This document shows positions 8,687 to 18,829 of a stretch of DNA of 64,000 bases, one piece after another. Each line of letters begins with the position of its first letter. Position 1 is the stretch's first letter. A program made the position numbers and the translations under genes. The stretch is from Thiothrix litoralis. GTDB taxonomy: Bacteria; Pseudomonadota; Gammaproteobacteria; Thiotrichales; Thiotrichaceae. The DNA is taken from positions 2,170,001 to 2,234,000 of the forward strand of contig NZ_CP072801.1 in NCBI RefSeq assembly GCF_017901135.1, in the 5' to 3' direction. The notes under the pieces are model-generated. The model had not been told where the DNA came from and did no database searches. It saw only the letters and a list, made by a program, of their open reading frames with translations.

Positions 8687-9499
8687 ATGGCAAAGACACA
8701 ACGTGATCAGGGAATAACGATCAAAACGGCGGATGAAATCGCCAAAATGCGGGTAGCAGGTAAGCTGGCAGCCGATGTACTGGACATGATCGGTGAATAC
8801 GTCAAACCGGGCGTCACCACCGATACCTTGAACCAGATTTGCCACGATTACATTATTAATGTGCAGCAAGCAATCCCCGCCCCGCTGGGATATGGTCAAC
8901 CACCCTTCCCCAAATCCATCTGCACCTCGGTCAATCACCAGATTTGCCACGGCATACCCAGCGACAAAGTGCTCAAAAATGGCGATGCCCTGAATATCGA
9001 CATTACCGTGATCAAGGATGGCTACCACGGCGACACCAGTAAAATGTTCCATGTGGGCGAACCGACCATTGCAGGCAAGCGCCTGAGCCTGATTACCCAG
9101 CAATGCATGTACCACGGCATCCTGCAAGTACGCCCCGGCGCAACCCTTGGTGATATTGGCAAGGCGATCCAACGCCATGCTCATGCCCATCATTACAGCG
9201 TGGTGGAAGAGTTTTGTGGGCATGGTATCGGCAGTAAATTCCATGAAGCACCGCAAATCCTGCATTATTACAGCAAAGACAGCGACAAAATCATCATTCA
9301 AGCTGGCATGATTTTCACCATCGAACCGATGATCAACCAAGGCAAACGCCACCTGAAAATCCTGCCTGACCAGTGGACAGCCGTCACCAAAGACCACAAG
9401 CTTTCCGCGCAATGGGAACACACCATTTTAGTGACCGATGATGGCTTTGAGATTCTCACGCTACGTGCCGAAGAGGCTAACTGGCGCGAAACACTATGA
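8687..9499 (+). CDS. map: Type I methionine aminopeptidase
   Basis: Removes the N-terminal Met from nascent proteins in the cytoplasm. The 270 residues show the pita-bread fold ligands: H in ICHGIPS, D in GDALNIDITV and in YHGDTSKMF, H in EEFCGHGIG, E in FTIEPM, and E in QWEHTILV. The start ATG 8687 is preceded by AGGGAA. It is divergent from rpsB and its stop overlaps the glnD start (ATGA), so map-glnD form a coupled pair, an order seen in several gammaproteobacteria. No anomalies. Confidence 0.97.
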   Translation: MAKTQRDQGITIKTADEIAKMRVAGKLAADVLDMIGEYVKPGVTTDTLNQICHDYIINVQQAIPAPLGYGQPPFPKSICTSVNHQICHGIPSDKVLKNGDALNIDITVIKDGYHGDTSKMFHVGEPTIAGKRLSLITQQCMYHGILQVRPGATLGDIGKAIQRHAHAHHYSVVEEFCGHGIGSKFHEAPQILHYYSKDSDKIIIQAGMIFTIEPMINQGKRHLKILPDQWTAVTKDHKLSAQWEHTILVTDDGFEILTLRAEEANWRETL

Positions 9500-12141
9500 T
9501 GGCGATTCTGCAAACCAACCCTTTGCTGACGGTTTATCATGCGCTAATGGCACGTGATGACCTGCAAATTGCTGATTATGCCCAAGCCATCCGTGACGCG
9601 CGTAAGTTGCTAGGGGAAGCCTTCCACGCGGGGAAAGAAATTCGTAGCCTGCTGTTTAACCATGCCGAATTTATCGACCTACTACTCCAGCACTTATGGG
9701 CAAAAAACGGCATTCCTCAACATCAACAAGCCACACTAATTGCGGTGGGTGGTTATGGTCGCCGAGAATTACACCCAGCCTCCGACATTGACTTACTGCT
9801 GCTATTGCCTGCATCACCAAGCCCAGAAGGCTGCGAACGCATCTCCGCCTTTATCACATCACTGTGGGACATCGGACTGGATGTTGGGCATAGCGTTCGC
9901 ACCCTTGACGAATGCCTAGAACTGGCAAGCACGGATCAAACCGTCATCACCAACCTCATCGAATCACGCTACCTTAGCGGCAATGAACAACTCTTCCACG
10001 CCTTACGTGATGCCATCGCCCCGACGCACATGTGGAACAGTCGCGACTTCTTCCAAGCCAAGCTCGAAGAGCAACAAAAACGCTACGTCAAACTCGGCGA
10101 CACCTCGCACCGCGTGGAACCCAATATCAAGGAAGGACGCGGCGGATTACGTGACATTCAAACCATTAGCTGGGTCACACACCGCGAATACGGCACACTG
10201 TCTTTACAGGAACTCTACGAAAAGCGATTGGTAGAATACGACGAATTTGAAACATTACGCGAAGGTCGCCAGTTCCTGTGGCGTATTCGCTTCGCCCTAC
10301 ACGAACTGGCCGGGCGCAAGGAAGATCGCCTGTTATTTGACTACCAGCGCAATCTTGCGCACCTGTTTGGCTATACCGACGATGCCAACAATGCAGCCGT
10401 AGAAGCCTTCATGCAACGCTACTATCGCACCATCACCGCGCTAGAACGTTTAAGCGACATGTTGATGGGTATTTTCCGCGAGCGCATTCTCACCCTGCAC
10501 CCACCACCGCCAGAAATGTTGGGCGAATGGTATCAAAAGCGCGGCAACCTGATTTCGGTGAATTCACCGGATGTCTTCGTGCTGTATCCAACCGCCTTGC
10601 TGGAAATTTTCCTACTACTACAAATCACACCGGGCGTAACCGGGCTAACCCCCGACACCACCCGCCTGATCCGCCACAACCTGCACCGGATTGATGCCAG
10701 CTTCCGCCAGCAAGCCCGCCACCGCCAACTGTTCATCCAAATTTTGCGCCAACACAAAAGCATTACTTTTGTCACGCGACTCATGAACCGTTACGGCATT
10801 CTTGCCGCGTACATCCCCGCCTTCGCCAATATCGTCGGGCGGATGCAGTACGATTTGTTCCACATGTACACCGTGGACGAACACACGCTACTCGTGGTAC
10901 GCAACCTACGACGTTACAGTACCGCCATCGGCGCTCAAGAACTTCCCCTGTGTGCAAAAGTTTTCAAGAACTTTCGTAACCCAGAGCTGTTATACCTTGC
11001 CGGGCTATTTCATGACATCGCCAAAGGGCGTAACGGCGACCATTCCGAATTAGGCTCACACGATGCTTACAGTTTCTGTCGGGAACACAGCCTAGACCTG
11101 CATGATTCCTCACTCGTCAGTTGGCTCGTAGGCCATCACTTATTGATGAGCATGACTGCACAGCGTAAAGACATTAGTGACCCCGCGATCGTTCAGGAAT
11201 TCGCCGAAATTGTCGCCTCACAAAGCCGTCTGGATTGCCTCTTTCTACTCACTATTGCGGACATTCGTGGTACTAATCCCAAGCTATGGAATGGTTGGAA
11301 ACAAGCCTTGCTGCATGAGCTATACCACTCTACCCGACGTGTCCTGAGTAATCGCACCCTGATTACCCATGAAGGGACATTGCTGATTGAGGAAAAACGC
11401 AACGCCGTACTGGAACAACTGTTGCAAGAAGGATTTTCCGCAGCCGAATGCCACGCGCTATGGAATAAATTCGGGGCGGATTACCACCTCCAGCACTCGG
11501 TAGAATCGGTGCACTGGCATACCCGCCACATCCTTATCGAGGCAGCACGCAAACCCACCCTCATTCACATCCGTCGTACCGTCTCAGGCAGCAGCAATGT
11601 CTTATTTGTTTACAGCAAAGATCAGGATGACTTATTTTCACGGGTCGTATCCTCATTGGAGCAACTCAACCTCAACGTCGTGCAAGCACGGATAGTCTCC
11701 ACCACAGACGGTTTCGACCTGTACACGCTGCACATTCTCGGCCAAGATAATCACCCGATTATCAGTGAAGTTGATCAAGAATATATCATCGACACGATCA
11801 CCAATAACCTAGAACGCGAAACGCCTTACCACCGTACCCACCGCAAATCACGTATTTTGCGCAATTTCGACATACCCACCCGCATTTCCTTTAGCCAGCA
11901 GCCAGAAAAAAATCTGACCTTGCTAGAAATCAACGCGGGTGATATGCCAGGGCTACTGTCACGGCTAGGCGAAGCAATGGATGGGCTGGGAATTCGTGTG
12001 CATAACGCCCGCATCAACACGCTAGGCGAACAGGCACAAGATATTTTCTACGTGACCACGCGGGAAGGCGGCATGATTATGGATGAGCAGCAACAGCAGC
12101 ATATCCGGCAGGTGCTAGCAGGCGCACTGGAGGCCGAGTGA
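9496..12141 (+). CDS. glnD: Bifunctional uridylyltransferase/uridylyl-removing enzyme GlnD
   Basis: Nitrogen sensor that uridylylates PII proteins when glutamine is low and removes UMP when it is high. The 881 residues carry the nucleotidyltransferase motif GGYGRRELHPASDIDLLLL (about residues 83-101), a PII-UTase linker region, an HD phosphohydrolase domain (LFHDIAKGRNGDHSELG, about 500-516), and two C-terminal ACT domains (from about 690 and 800) that bind glutamine. The length matches the family. The start is the first ATG of ATGATGGCG at 9496, overlapping the map stop. Its 3' end is 74 bases before smc. Confidence 0.97.
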   Translation: MMAILQTNPLLTVYHALMARDDLQIADYAQAIRDARKLLGEAFHAGKEIRSLLFNHAEFIDLLLQHLWAKNGIPQHQQATLIAVGGYGRRELHPASDIDLLLLLPASPSPEGCERISAFITSLWDIGLDVGHSVRTLDECLELASTDQTVITNLIESRYLSGNEQLFHALRDAIAPTHMWNSRDFFQAKLEEQQKRYVKLGDTSHRVEPNIKEGRGGLRDIQTISWVTHREYGTLSLQELYEKRLVEYDEFETLREGRQFLWRIRFALHELAGRKEDRLLFDYQRNLAHLFGYTDDANNAAVEAFMQRYYRTITALERLSDMLMGIFRERILTLHPPPPEMLGEWYQKRGNLISVNSPDVFVLYPTALLEIFLLLQITPGVTGLTPDTTRLIRHNLHRIDASFRQQARHRQLFIQILRQHKSITFVTRLMNRYGILAAYIPAFANIVGRMQYDLFHMYTVDEHTLLVVRNLRRYSTAIGAQELPLCAKVFKNFRNPELLYLAGLFHDIAKGRNGDHSELGSHDAYSFCREHSLDLHDSSLVSWLVGHHLLMSMTAQRKDISDPAIVQEFAEIVASQSRLDCLFLLTIADIRGTNPKLWNGWKQALLHELYHSTRRVLSNRTLITHEGTLLIEEKRNAVLEQLLQEGFSAAECHALWNKFGADYHLQHSVESVHWHTRHILIEAARKPTLIHIRRTVSGSSNVLFVYSKDQDDLFSRVVSSLEQLNLNVVQARIVSTTDGFDLYTLHILGQDNHPIISEVDQEYIIDTITNNLERETPYHRTHRKSRILRNFDIPTRISFSQQPEKNLTLLEINAGDMPGLLSRLGEAMDGLGIRVHNARINTLGEQAQDIFYVTTREGGMIMDEQQQQHIRQVLAGALEAE

Positions 12142-12215
12142 ACAACATCACTAGCCTTTTTACCCTGTGCTCCCGTAAAATCAGCACCCCAAGTAACAGG
12201 TAAGACCCCAAAACC

Positions 12216-15200
12216 GTGCGTCTAAGTAAAATCCGCATTGCCGGATTCAAGAGTTTCGTCGACCCCGTGACGCTGGATTTACGCAGCAACCTCACCGGCA
12301 TCCTCGGCCCCAATGGGTGTGGCAAGTCCAACACCATTGATGCCGTGCGCTGGGTCATGGGCGAATCCTCCGCCAAACACTTGCGCGGCGCGTCGATGGA
12401 GGATGTCATTTTCAATGGCTCCTCCTCACGCAAGCCGGTTGGCCTAGCCTCCGTCGAACTGGTATTCGACAACAGCGACGGCACACTCGGCGGCGAATAC
12501 GCCAACTACGCCGAAATCTCCGTCAAGCGCCAAGTCAGCCGCGACGGCGATTCCCGCTATTTCCTCAACGGCGCGAAATGCCGTCGCCGCGACATTACCG
12601 ACATCTTCCTCGGCACAGGCTTAGGCCCCCGCAGCTACGCCATTATCGAACAAGGCATGATTTCGCGCCTGATCGAAGCCAAACCCGAAGAATTGCGCAA
12701 TACCCTCGAAGAAGCCGCCGGGATTTCCCGCTACAAGGAACGCCGCCGCGAAACCGAAACCCGCATGGCGCATACCCGCGAAAACCTCGAACGCCTCACG
12801 GACTTGCGCGACGAACTCGAAAAACAGCTCGAACGCCTCGACAAACAAGCCAAAGCCGCGCAACGTTTCCGCGAATTACGCGAAGAAGAACGCCACCTCG
12901 AAGCCAGCGTACTCGTGCTGCAATGGGCGGCACTCAAAGCCGACGGCGAACAGCGCCTGCGCGACCTTAGCCAACGTTCCACCGATTATCAGGAACAGAT
13001 AGCCCAAGTCCGCCACCTCGAAGCCAGCATCGAAGCGCTACGCAACCAGCACAGCGATGCCAACGAAACCCTCAACACGGTACAAGGCGAGTATTACCAA
13101 GCCGGGGCAGACATTGCCCGCATCGAACAAAGCATCCAGCACCAGCGCGACATCCAGCGCCGCCAGCAAGATGCCTTGCGCAGTGCCGAACAAAGCATCG
13201 AAGAAACCCAGCGCCACGCCAGCGAAGACCGCGACAAACTCAGCGCGTGCGAACAAGCCCTTGCCGACCTCGAACCCCGCGAAGAAGCCCTCGGCGAACA
13301 GCTTGAAATGGCAGAAGCCCACCAACAAGATGCCGAAGACCAGCTCAACGACTGGCAAGAACACTGGCACAGCATCCAGCAGCGCATTGCCGAACCCACC
13401 CGGCACGCGCAAGTCGAAAAAGCCCGCATGGAACAGCTCGAACGCCAACTGAGCCAAACCAACCAGCGTTTTGAGCGCCTGCAACAAGAAACCGGCAGCC
13501 TGTCCACCACCCGCTTCCTTGACGACCTGCAACTGCTCGAAGCACAACAGCAAGAAGCCGCCGAAGCCCACCTGCTCGCCACCGAACAGCTTGCCGACCT
13601 CAGCGCCACGCTCAGCACACAACAGCAAGCCTATCGCGACGTACAAGCGCAACTGGATCAAGCACGTTCACAACGCCAAGCCCTGCAAGGGCGGCTGGCC
13701 TCGCTGGACACCTTGCAACAAGCCGGGCTGGACAAAACCGACAAAGCCCGCCAGCAATGGCTCACCGCCAAAGGCTTGGACAAAGCCCCGCGCATCGCCG
13801 AACAATTACGCGTCGCCAGTGGTTGGGAAACAGCAGTTGAAACCGTCTTGGGCGAAGGCTTAGATACTATTTGCCTGGATTCCCTACCAATTATTAACGA
13901 CTTTCCAGCGTCTGGCATCAGTTTGCTAGAGAACCACGCCAGTAGGCCGGACACCAGTCCGACAATGCTGGCCAGCAAAATCCAGCACCCCACACATGCC
14001 AGCACCTTATTTGCGGGCATCCGCTGTGCCGAAACCCTGCCAGAAGCCCTATCGCAACGCCACAGCCTAGCCCCAACCGAATCCATCATCACCCGTGACG
14101 GCCTGTGGCTCGGCATCAACTGGTTACGCAGCCCCCGCCAATCCGATGCACACAGCGGCATCCTGCAACGCCAGCAGGAAATCGAATCCTTACGCGAACA
14201 ACTGGCAACGCTAGAAACCAGCCTTGCCGACTGGCAACAACGCGCTGACAGCTTGCGCGACAGCATCCGCAGCCACGAACAGCAACGTGATCAGGCACAA
14301 GCCGACACCAACCGCCTGCACCGTACCGAATCCGAACAACGCAGCCGCTTGCTGGCCTTGCAACAGCGCATCGAACAACTCCACAGCCGCCGCCAGCAAA
14401 TCGACGCCGACTGCGCCGAACTCGACGCGCAACGGATGCAGCAAGAAGAAGATCACCTGCTGGCCACCGAACAACGCAATGCCGCACTAGCCTTGCTGGA
14501 AACAGTACAAGCCGAACGTGATCGACTCGCCGCCAGCCGCGAACACTTGCAACACGCCGTCAATGATGCGCGGCGCACCTTGCGCGAGCTACAAGATGAA
14601 GCCCAAGACATCCGCCTGCATCTCGAAACCAACCGTACCCAACGCGACAACAGCCAACGCCAGCTTGAACGCTTCACCAGCCGCCTCGAATTGCTGGAAC
14701 AGCAACGCGATACCCTGCTGGAACAAATGCACTTACAGGACGACCCCGCCGCCGACCTACAAGCCGAACGCGATACCGCGCTGACGCAACGCGCCGAAGT
14801 CGAACAGCGCCTGACTCAAGCCCGGCAAACCTTGCAAGCGCTGGAAGCCGACATCCGCCAGCAAGATACCGCACGGGTACAAGCCGAACGCCTTGTCGAA
14901 CAAACCCGCACCGAGCAAGAGAACCGCAAACTCGAATGGCAAGCCGTGCAAGTACGCGAACAAACCATCGCCGAACAATTTGCCAAAACCGAATTCGACG
15001 CCGCCAACCTGCAAGCCAGCTTACCGCCGGATGCCCGCCCGGAACATTTCCTGCAACAACTGGACAACATCCAACGCAGCATCCAGCGTTTAGGCGCGAT
15101 CAACCTTGCCGCCATCGACGAATTCCGCGAACAAAGCGAACGCAAACAATATCTGGATCAGCAAAACGACGATCTGGTCGCCGCACTGGAAACGCTGGAT

Positions 15201-15704
15201 AACGCCATCCGCAAGATTGACCGCGAAACCCGCGCCCGCTTCAAAGAAACCTTCGACAAGGTAAATAGCCGCCTGCAAGAGATGTTCCCGCGCCTGTTTG
15301 GTGGCGGCGAATGCTACCTGGAAATGACCGGCGATGATCTGCTGACCACGGGCGTTGCCATCATGGCGCGTCCGCCCGGTAAGCGACTTTCGACCATTTA
15401 CCTGATGTCGGGTGGCGAAAAAGCCTTAACAGCAGTAGCCTTGGTGTTCGCTATTTTCGAGTTGAACCCCGCACCCTTTTGTATGCTGGACGAAGTGGAT
15501 GCGCCACTCGATGAAGCTAACGTCGGGCGATTCTGTGAACTGGTGCGGCATATGTCAGAACAGGTACAATTTATTTTCATCACCCACAATAAAACCACCA
15601 TGGAACTTGCCGAAAACCTCATCGGTGTTACCATGCGTGAAGCGGGTGTCTCGCGGCTGGTAGCGGTTGATATGGCAGAAGCGGTCAAGCTGGCAAATGG
15701 CTGA
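12216..15704 (+). CDS. smc: Chromosome segregation ATPase SMC
   Basis: Structural maintenance of chromosomes protein that organises and segregates DNA with ScpAB. The 1162 residues show an N-terminal ATPase half with Walker A GPNGCGKSN (about 32-40), a long Gln/Glu/Arg/Ala-rich coiled coil, a hinge around residues 520-640 (GWETAVETVLGEGLDTICLD), a return coil, and the C-terminal signature YLMSGGEKAL with Walker B PFCMLDEVDAPLD. The start is GTG 12216, before RLSKIRIAGFKSFVDP. It is followed 33 bases later by zipA, the usual gammaproteobacterial order. The ligA gene that often follows zipA is not here. Confidence 0.97.
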   Translation: MRLSKIRIAGFKSFVDPVTLDLRSNLTGILGPNGCGKSNTIDAVRWVMGESSAKHLRGASMEDVIFNGSSSRKPVGLASVELVFDNSDGTLGGEYANYAEISVKRQVSRDGDSRYFLNGAKCRRRDITDIFLGTGLGPRSYAIIEQGMISRLIEAKPEELRNTLEEAAGISRYKERRRETETRMAHTRENLERLTDLRDELEKQLERLDKQAKAAQRFRELREEERHLEASVLVLQWAALKADGEQRLRDLSQRSTDYQEQIAQVRHLEASIEALRNQHSDANETLNTVQGEYYQAGADIARIEQSIQHQRDIQRRQQDALRSAEQSIEETQRHASEDRDKLSACEQALADLEPREEALGEQLEMAEAHQQDAEDQLNDWQEHWHSIQQRIAEPTRHAQVEKARMEQLERQLSQTNQRFERLQQETGSLSTTRFLDDLQLLEAQQQEAAEAHLLATEQLADLSATLSTQQQAYRDVQAQLDQARSQRQALQGRLASLDTLQQAGLDKTDKARQQWLTAKGLDKAPRIAEQLRVASGWETAVETVLGEGLDTICLDSLPIINDFPASGISLLENHASRPDTSPTMLASKIQHPTHASTLFAGIRCAETLPEALSQRHSLAPTESIITRDGLWLGINWLRSPRQSDAHSGILQRQQEIESLREQLATLETSLADWQQRADSLRDSIRSHEQQRDQAQADTNRLHRTESEQRSRLLALQQRIEQLHSRRQQIDADCAELDAQRMQQEEDHLLATEQRNAALALLETVQAERDRLAASREHLQHAVNDARRTLRELQDEAQDIRLHLETNRTQRDNSQRQLERFTSRLELLEQQRDTLLEQMHLQDDPAADLQAERDTALTQRAEVEQRLTQARQTLQALEADIRQQDTARVQAERLVEQTRTEQENRKLEWQAVQVREQTIAEQFAKTEFDAANLQASLPPDARPEHFLQQLDNIQRSIQRLGAINLAAIDEFREQSERKQYLDQQNDDLVAALETLDNAIRKIDRETRARFKETFDKVNSRLQEMFPRLFGGGECYLEMTGDDLLTTGVAIMARPPGKRLSTIYLMSGGEKALTAVALVFAIFELNPAPFCMLDEVDAPLDEANVGRFCELVRHMSEQVQFIFITHNKTTMELAENLIGVTMREAGVSRLVAVDMAEAVKLANG

Positions 15705-15737
15705 AGACGACGACAAACAAGGATTAAAGGATCTTAA

Positions 15738-16421
15738 ATGGAACTGGTAAGCCTGATTATCATGGTGTTAGGGCTGGCGGCCTTGGTAGGTATTTACGTT
15801 ATCAGCCGCGTCTCACGCCAACATTCCCCTCAAAAACGCGACGAAAACATTCCCGTGTTGCGTGATGCGGATGGCAACGAACTCTCCAGCGTGTGTGACG
15901 ACGTAGCTGCTCGCGATGGTAAACGTCCGTCAGCCAATGCCCGTGATATGTCTGACGTGATGATGTCCAATGTTTCAGGCAAATCTAAAGGCGTTCACCA
16001 GCCAATAGCCGATGCGGTGGCACTGCCCCCCCAACTGGTTTTGTTTATTGCGGCGGATATTGAAGCCGGATTTTCAGGCGAAGAAGTCTTGCGGGCGCTG
16101 GATAATGCTGGCTTGAGTTTTGGTGATATGGATATTTTCCATCGGTTTGTCCTGAGTGCTCAAGGCGAAACCAGCCTGTTTAGCGTTGCTAATGGCGTAA
16201 AACCGTGGACACTCGTTCCCGAAGAACTGGTGATGCAAACCACACCGGGGCTGTCGATGATCCTCAACTTACCCAGCCAGATTGATGATGGCGACGCAAT
16301 CAATGACTTCCTGCTTACCGCTGAACGGCTGACGGCTGACCTCAATGGCATTCTGAAAGACCATAACCAGCAACCGATTACCCCTGCTCTGCGGGCAGGT
16401 CTGCTGGCAATGGCTGCGTAA
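15738..16421 (+). CDS. zipA: Cell division protein ZipA
   Basis: Inner-membrane protein that tethers FtsZ polymers to the membrane at the division site. The 227-residue protein has an N-terminal anchor (residues 4-24, LVSLIIMVLGLAALVGIYVIS), a short charged linker and a C-terminal FtsZ-binding domain (from about residue 95) with FGDMDIFHRF and GLSMILNLP, which are typical of ZipA_C. It is shorter than the E. coli protein (328 residues), mainly in the linker. The position directly after smc supports the call. A hairpin at 16437 follows the stop. Confidence 0.93.
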   Translation: MELVSLIIMVLGLAALVGIYVISRVSRQHSPQKRDENIPVLRDADGNELSSVCDDVAARDGKRPSANARDMSDVMMSNVSGKSKGVHQPIADAVALPPQLVLFIAADIEAGFSGEEVLRALDNAGLSFGDMDIFHRFVLSAQGETSLFSVANGVKPWTLVPEELVMQTTPGLSMILNLPSQIDDGDAINDFLLTAERLTADLNGILKDHNQQPITPALRAGLLAMAA

Positions 16422-16436
16422 AGAAATCCCTCCTAA

Positions 16437-16456
16437 CCTCCCCTTATCAGGGGAGG
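16437..16456. terminator. Perfect hairpin between convergent zipA and the HhH gene
   Basis: CCTCCCCTTATCAGGGGAGG folds into an 8-base-pair stem with a 4-base loop. A weak T-run follows only about 16 bases later on the top strand. It sits between two convergent stops, so it may act as a terminator or be a REP-like palindrome. It resembles, but is not, the hairpin of the tnpB elements. Confidence 0.45.
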
Positions 16457-16482
16457 AACAAGAGAGGAATTTTCTTCAGTCC

Positions 16483-17016
16483 CTATTTCTTCTTGGCTTT
16501 CTTGGTGTCTTTCTTGGCATGTTTCGCGGCTTTTTTCTCAGCTTTACGTACAGCTTTTTCTTCTGCTTTGGCTTCTTGCTCAGCTTTTTTGGCAATTTTT
16601 TTCGTTGCTTTCTTTAGGGCTTTTTCGGCTTTCTTGGCAGATTTTCTTGCCTTTCCCTCTTTTTTTGCCTGTTTTTTCAAGATTCTATCTGAAATCCCCA
16701 GCTCAAGTGCTGCCACCAGTACCACTTCAATAGCCGCTTCATCAATGGACAGTACATTGCTTGCTGTCACTTCGGTCGGGGCTACTTCATCGACAAGCAC
16801 CACTTCGGCAACGGCATCTTCTTGGGGGGGGCGAGCAAAGGTTTCCTGAGCACTGGCAATGATGAGTGGGGCAGTGTTTTCACCAATACCGGGTAAAGCA
16901 GTGAGTGCTTCTACCGACATTTCCGCTAATTGTTCCACGGTGGTAATACCATGTTCTGCCAGACGTTTGACGGTGGCAGGGCCTACATATTTGACGGCAG
17001 CAACTTCTAGTTCCAT
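16483..17016 (-). CDS. Helix-hairpin-helix protein with a histone-H1-like Lys/Ala-rich tail
   Basis: Not a named family that I recognise. Residues 1-60 contain tandem helix-hairpin-helix-like units (VKYVGPATVKRLAEHG and ALPGIGENTAPLIIAS) similar to the DUF4332 and LigA/NusA type of non-specific DNA-binding modules. Residues 60-105 are acidic and Val-rich. From about residue 113 the chain is almost only K, A, E and R, with many KKA repeats, ending KKAKKK: a disordered basic tail like histone H1 or AlgP. A DNA- or RNA-binding nucleoid role is an inference. It stands alone, convergent with zipA, on the same strand as the channel gene 109 bases upstream. Confidence 0.75.
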   Translation of the reverse strand: MELEVAAVKYVGPATVKRLAEHGITTVEQLAEMSVEALTALPGIGENTAPLIIASAQETFARPPQEDAVAEVVLVDEVAPTEVTASNVLSIDEAAIEVVLVAALELGISDRILKKQAKKEGKARKSAKKAEKALKKATKKIAKKAEQEAKAEEKAVRKAEKKAAKHAKKDTKKAKKK

Positions 17017-17125
17017 TGTTGGTTTTCCTTATGATCTTGTTACATGGGAGGGATTCTTGTGTCACAAAATTTTAACATTAGCCTTTCCCAAACATGATGA
17101 CAAAATTGATTGTATTTTGATCATT

Positions 17126-18814
17126 TTAACGATTTCGTAATAATCGCCGCCAAATATCCCCACCAGAGGTTTCCTGCCCGGTCAATAAGTAGTGCAGGAC
17201 ATTTTCATTCTGGGTAGCCCACTGCATATCATGGCTGATGGGGTAAGAAGCGCACATCAATACACGGTCACTGACTTCCAGATGCGTATCCGTTTCTGGC
17301 AACACAGTCACCTTGCCCTTGCGTTTGAGCAATAAGGGAATGGCGGGTAACAAGTGTTCACGTTCGCGCGGATCACACAAGATATGGTGCAAAGTGACGG
17401 TTTGCATCAAACAACTTTTGTACAAAGCAGGGGTACGGGCTTTATTGATTTTGATTTCCCATAAATACGGTACTTCATCGGTGGTAACGCCCAGAATCCG
17501 GCTGACCAGCAGATTTGCCCAGTCATCATCATTCCCCCGAATAGCCTCCAGAAAGTCGCTGATCAGCGGGGTACGCAGCAGGGCAAAAATCTTATGGGCA
17601 ATCACATCACCGCGTTTCATGATCAGGTTGAAATCAGCCTTATCGAAAATAATACCGTTATCCCGTTGGTTTTGGCGGGCGACCCTGAAAATATCCGGCA
17701 TCAGTTCCTGAGCCGTCATCAGAATGGAAAGGTTATCAGCATCGTTATTCGTGCCAGCCACAATCCCTACCGCTTTGCGCAAACCCGCTTCCAGCAAAGT
17801 GTTCGCCTCAGTGCCTTGACCAGCAATGGTTCCCGGCGGCGCATGGGTACGTTGCGGGTCAGGCTCGATCACTTGAACAGGAATGCCAGCACCTTGTAGC
17901 CTGCTGTGCAATGCCTTGCCAAAACGCCCGTAACCCGCAATGATCCACAAGCCCTGCCCCGGAAACAGCGGTTCACGCAATGCCTCATGCGGAACGCCGG
18001 TCATCCAGGTAAACAGCGTATACATGCCGGGTGAATGGATGGCCATTGCCAAACGCCCGGCAAACGTTTCAAACGGATTAATGACTTCGTTTGTGCCAAA
18101 GGAACGGATATTGGCCTCAAGCTCGGGCGATTCCACCCGCGCCAGCACCCGCAAGTCAGGGTTAAGCAAGTGCGCCGTCAATGCCACCATCAGGTTGGTC
18201 TGGTCGGAATCGGTCAAGGCGATCACGCCAATGCAATAGCTATTGGTAATGCCCGCCATTTCCAGCACCGCAGGCTTGGCAGCATTCCCCAGCAAACCCA
18301 ACGGACGGCGAATGTAGTCGCTGAGTTCCAACTCGTTGATACGGTTTTCATTCCTGTCAACCACCACCGCCTTGATGCCCTCATCAGCCAGTGCCTTGAT
18401 CAGGATGCCACCCGTATCACCATAGCCGCACACCAGATAAAACGGGGTACGCAAGCTTTTCACACTGCGCTGGAACACATATTCAACGCGTAATTTGCGA
18501 AAAGCCGGGTCTTGCAATACCCCCAGCAGCGAGCCGATGCTGTACAACCAGCCAATCACGGTAAGATGTACCACGAACATCATCCACAGGCGCTGACCCT
18601 CAGTAAAGGCGTAAGGAATTTCCCCAAAACCAATGGTTGTCGCGGTATAACTCACCAGATACAGCGCGTGGAAAAACGACATATGCCACGGCTTCCCTTC
18701 TGCATCCTGCCCCGGAATCAAGGTAAACCCCAACACCGACACCGCATACATCAGGATCAGCACCACCAACGGGGTGCGCATCCGCCGCAACAGCACATAG
18801 AAAATATCAGGCAC
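17126..18814 (-). CDS. Potassium-channel-like protein with two RCK/TrkA-N domains
   Basis: Inner-membrane ion channel or regulator. Residues 13-33 and about 75-98 are two membrane segments flanking a pore loop with a selectivity-filter-like TATTIGFGEIP (56-66), that is, GFG where classical channels have GYG. Two Rossmann RCK_N modules follow (VCGYGDTGGILIKAL near 129; IIAGYGRFGKALHSRL near 285) and a C-terminal RCK_C-like region. The start is GTG 18814 with an AGGGG upstream; 15 bases separate it from the DUF6394 gene. The architecture matches the large two-RCK K+ channel proteins of proteobacteria; ion specificity is inferred. Confidence 0.85.
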   Translation of the reverse strand: MPDIFYVLLRRMRTPLVVLILMYAVSVLGFTLIPGQDAEGKPWHMSFFHALYLVSYTATTIGFGEIPYAFTEGQRLWMMFVVHLTVIGWLYSIGSLLGVLQDPAFRKLRVEYVFQRSVKSLRTPFYLVCGYGDTGGILIKALADEGIKAVVVDRNENRINELELSDYIRRPLGLLGNAAKPAVLEMAGITNSYCIGVIALTDSDQTNLMVALTAHLLNPDLRVLARVESPELEANIRSFGTNEVINPFETFAGRLAMAIHSPGMYTLFTWMTGVPHEALREPLFPGQGLWIIAGYGRFGKALHSRLQGAGIPVQVIEPDPQRTHAPPGTIAGQGTEANTLLEAGLRKAVGIVAGTNNDADNLSILMTAQELMPDIFRVARQNQRDNGIIFDKADFNLIMKRGDVIAHKIFALLRTPLISDFLEAIRGNDDDWANLLVSRILGVTTDEVPYLWEIKINKARTPALYKSCLMQTVTLHHILCDPREREHLLPAIPLLLKRKGKVTVLPETDTHLEVSDRVLMCASYPISHDMQWATQNENVLHYLLTGQETSGGDIWRRLLRNR

Positions 18815-18829
18815 AGGCCACCCCTTCGG

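Noticed and set aside
13038-13661. 207-codon frame opposite smc
   Set aside because: Low-complexity antisense of a coiled coil; smc is continuous and complete.
16437-16456. Solo end of a tnpB element
   Set aside because: The hairpin sequence and loop differ from CCCCTTCCTTTAGGGAGGGG, and there is no GTCAA or TTGCGCG flank.
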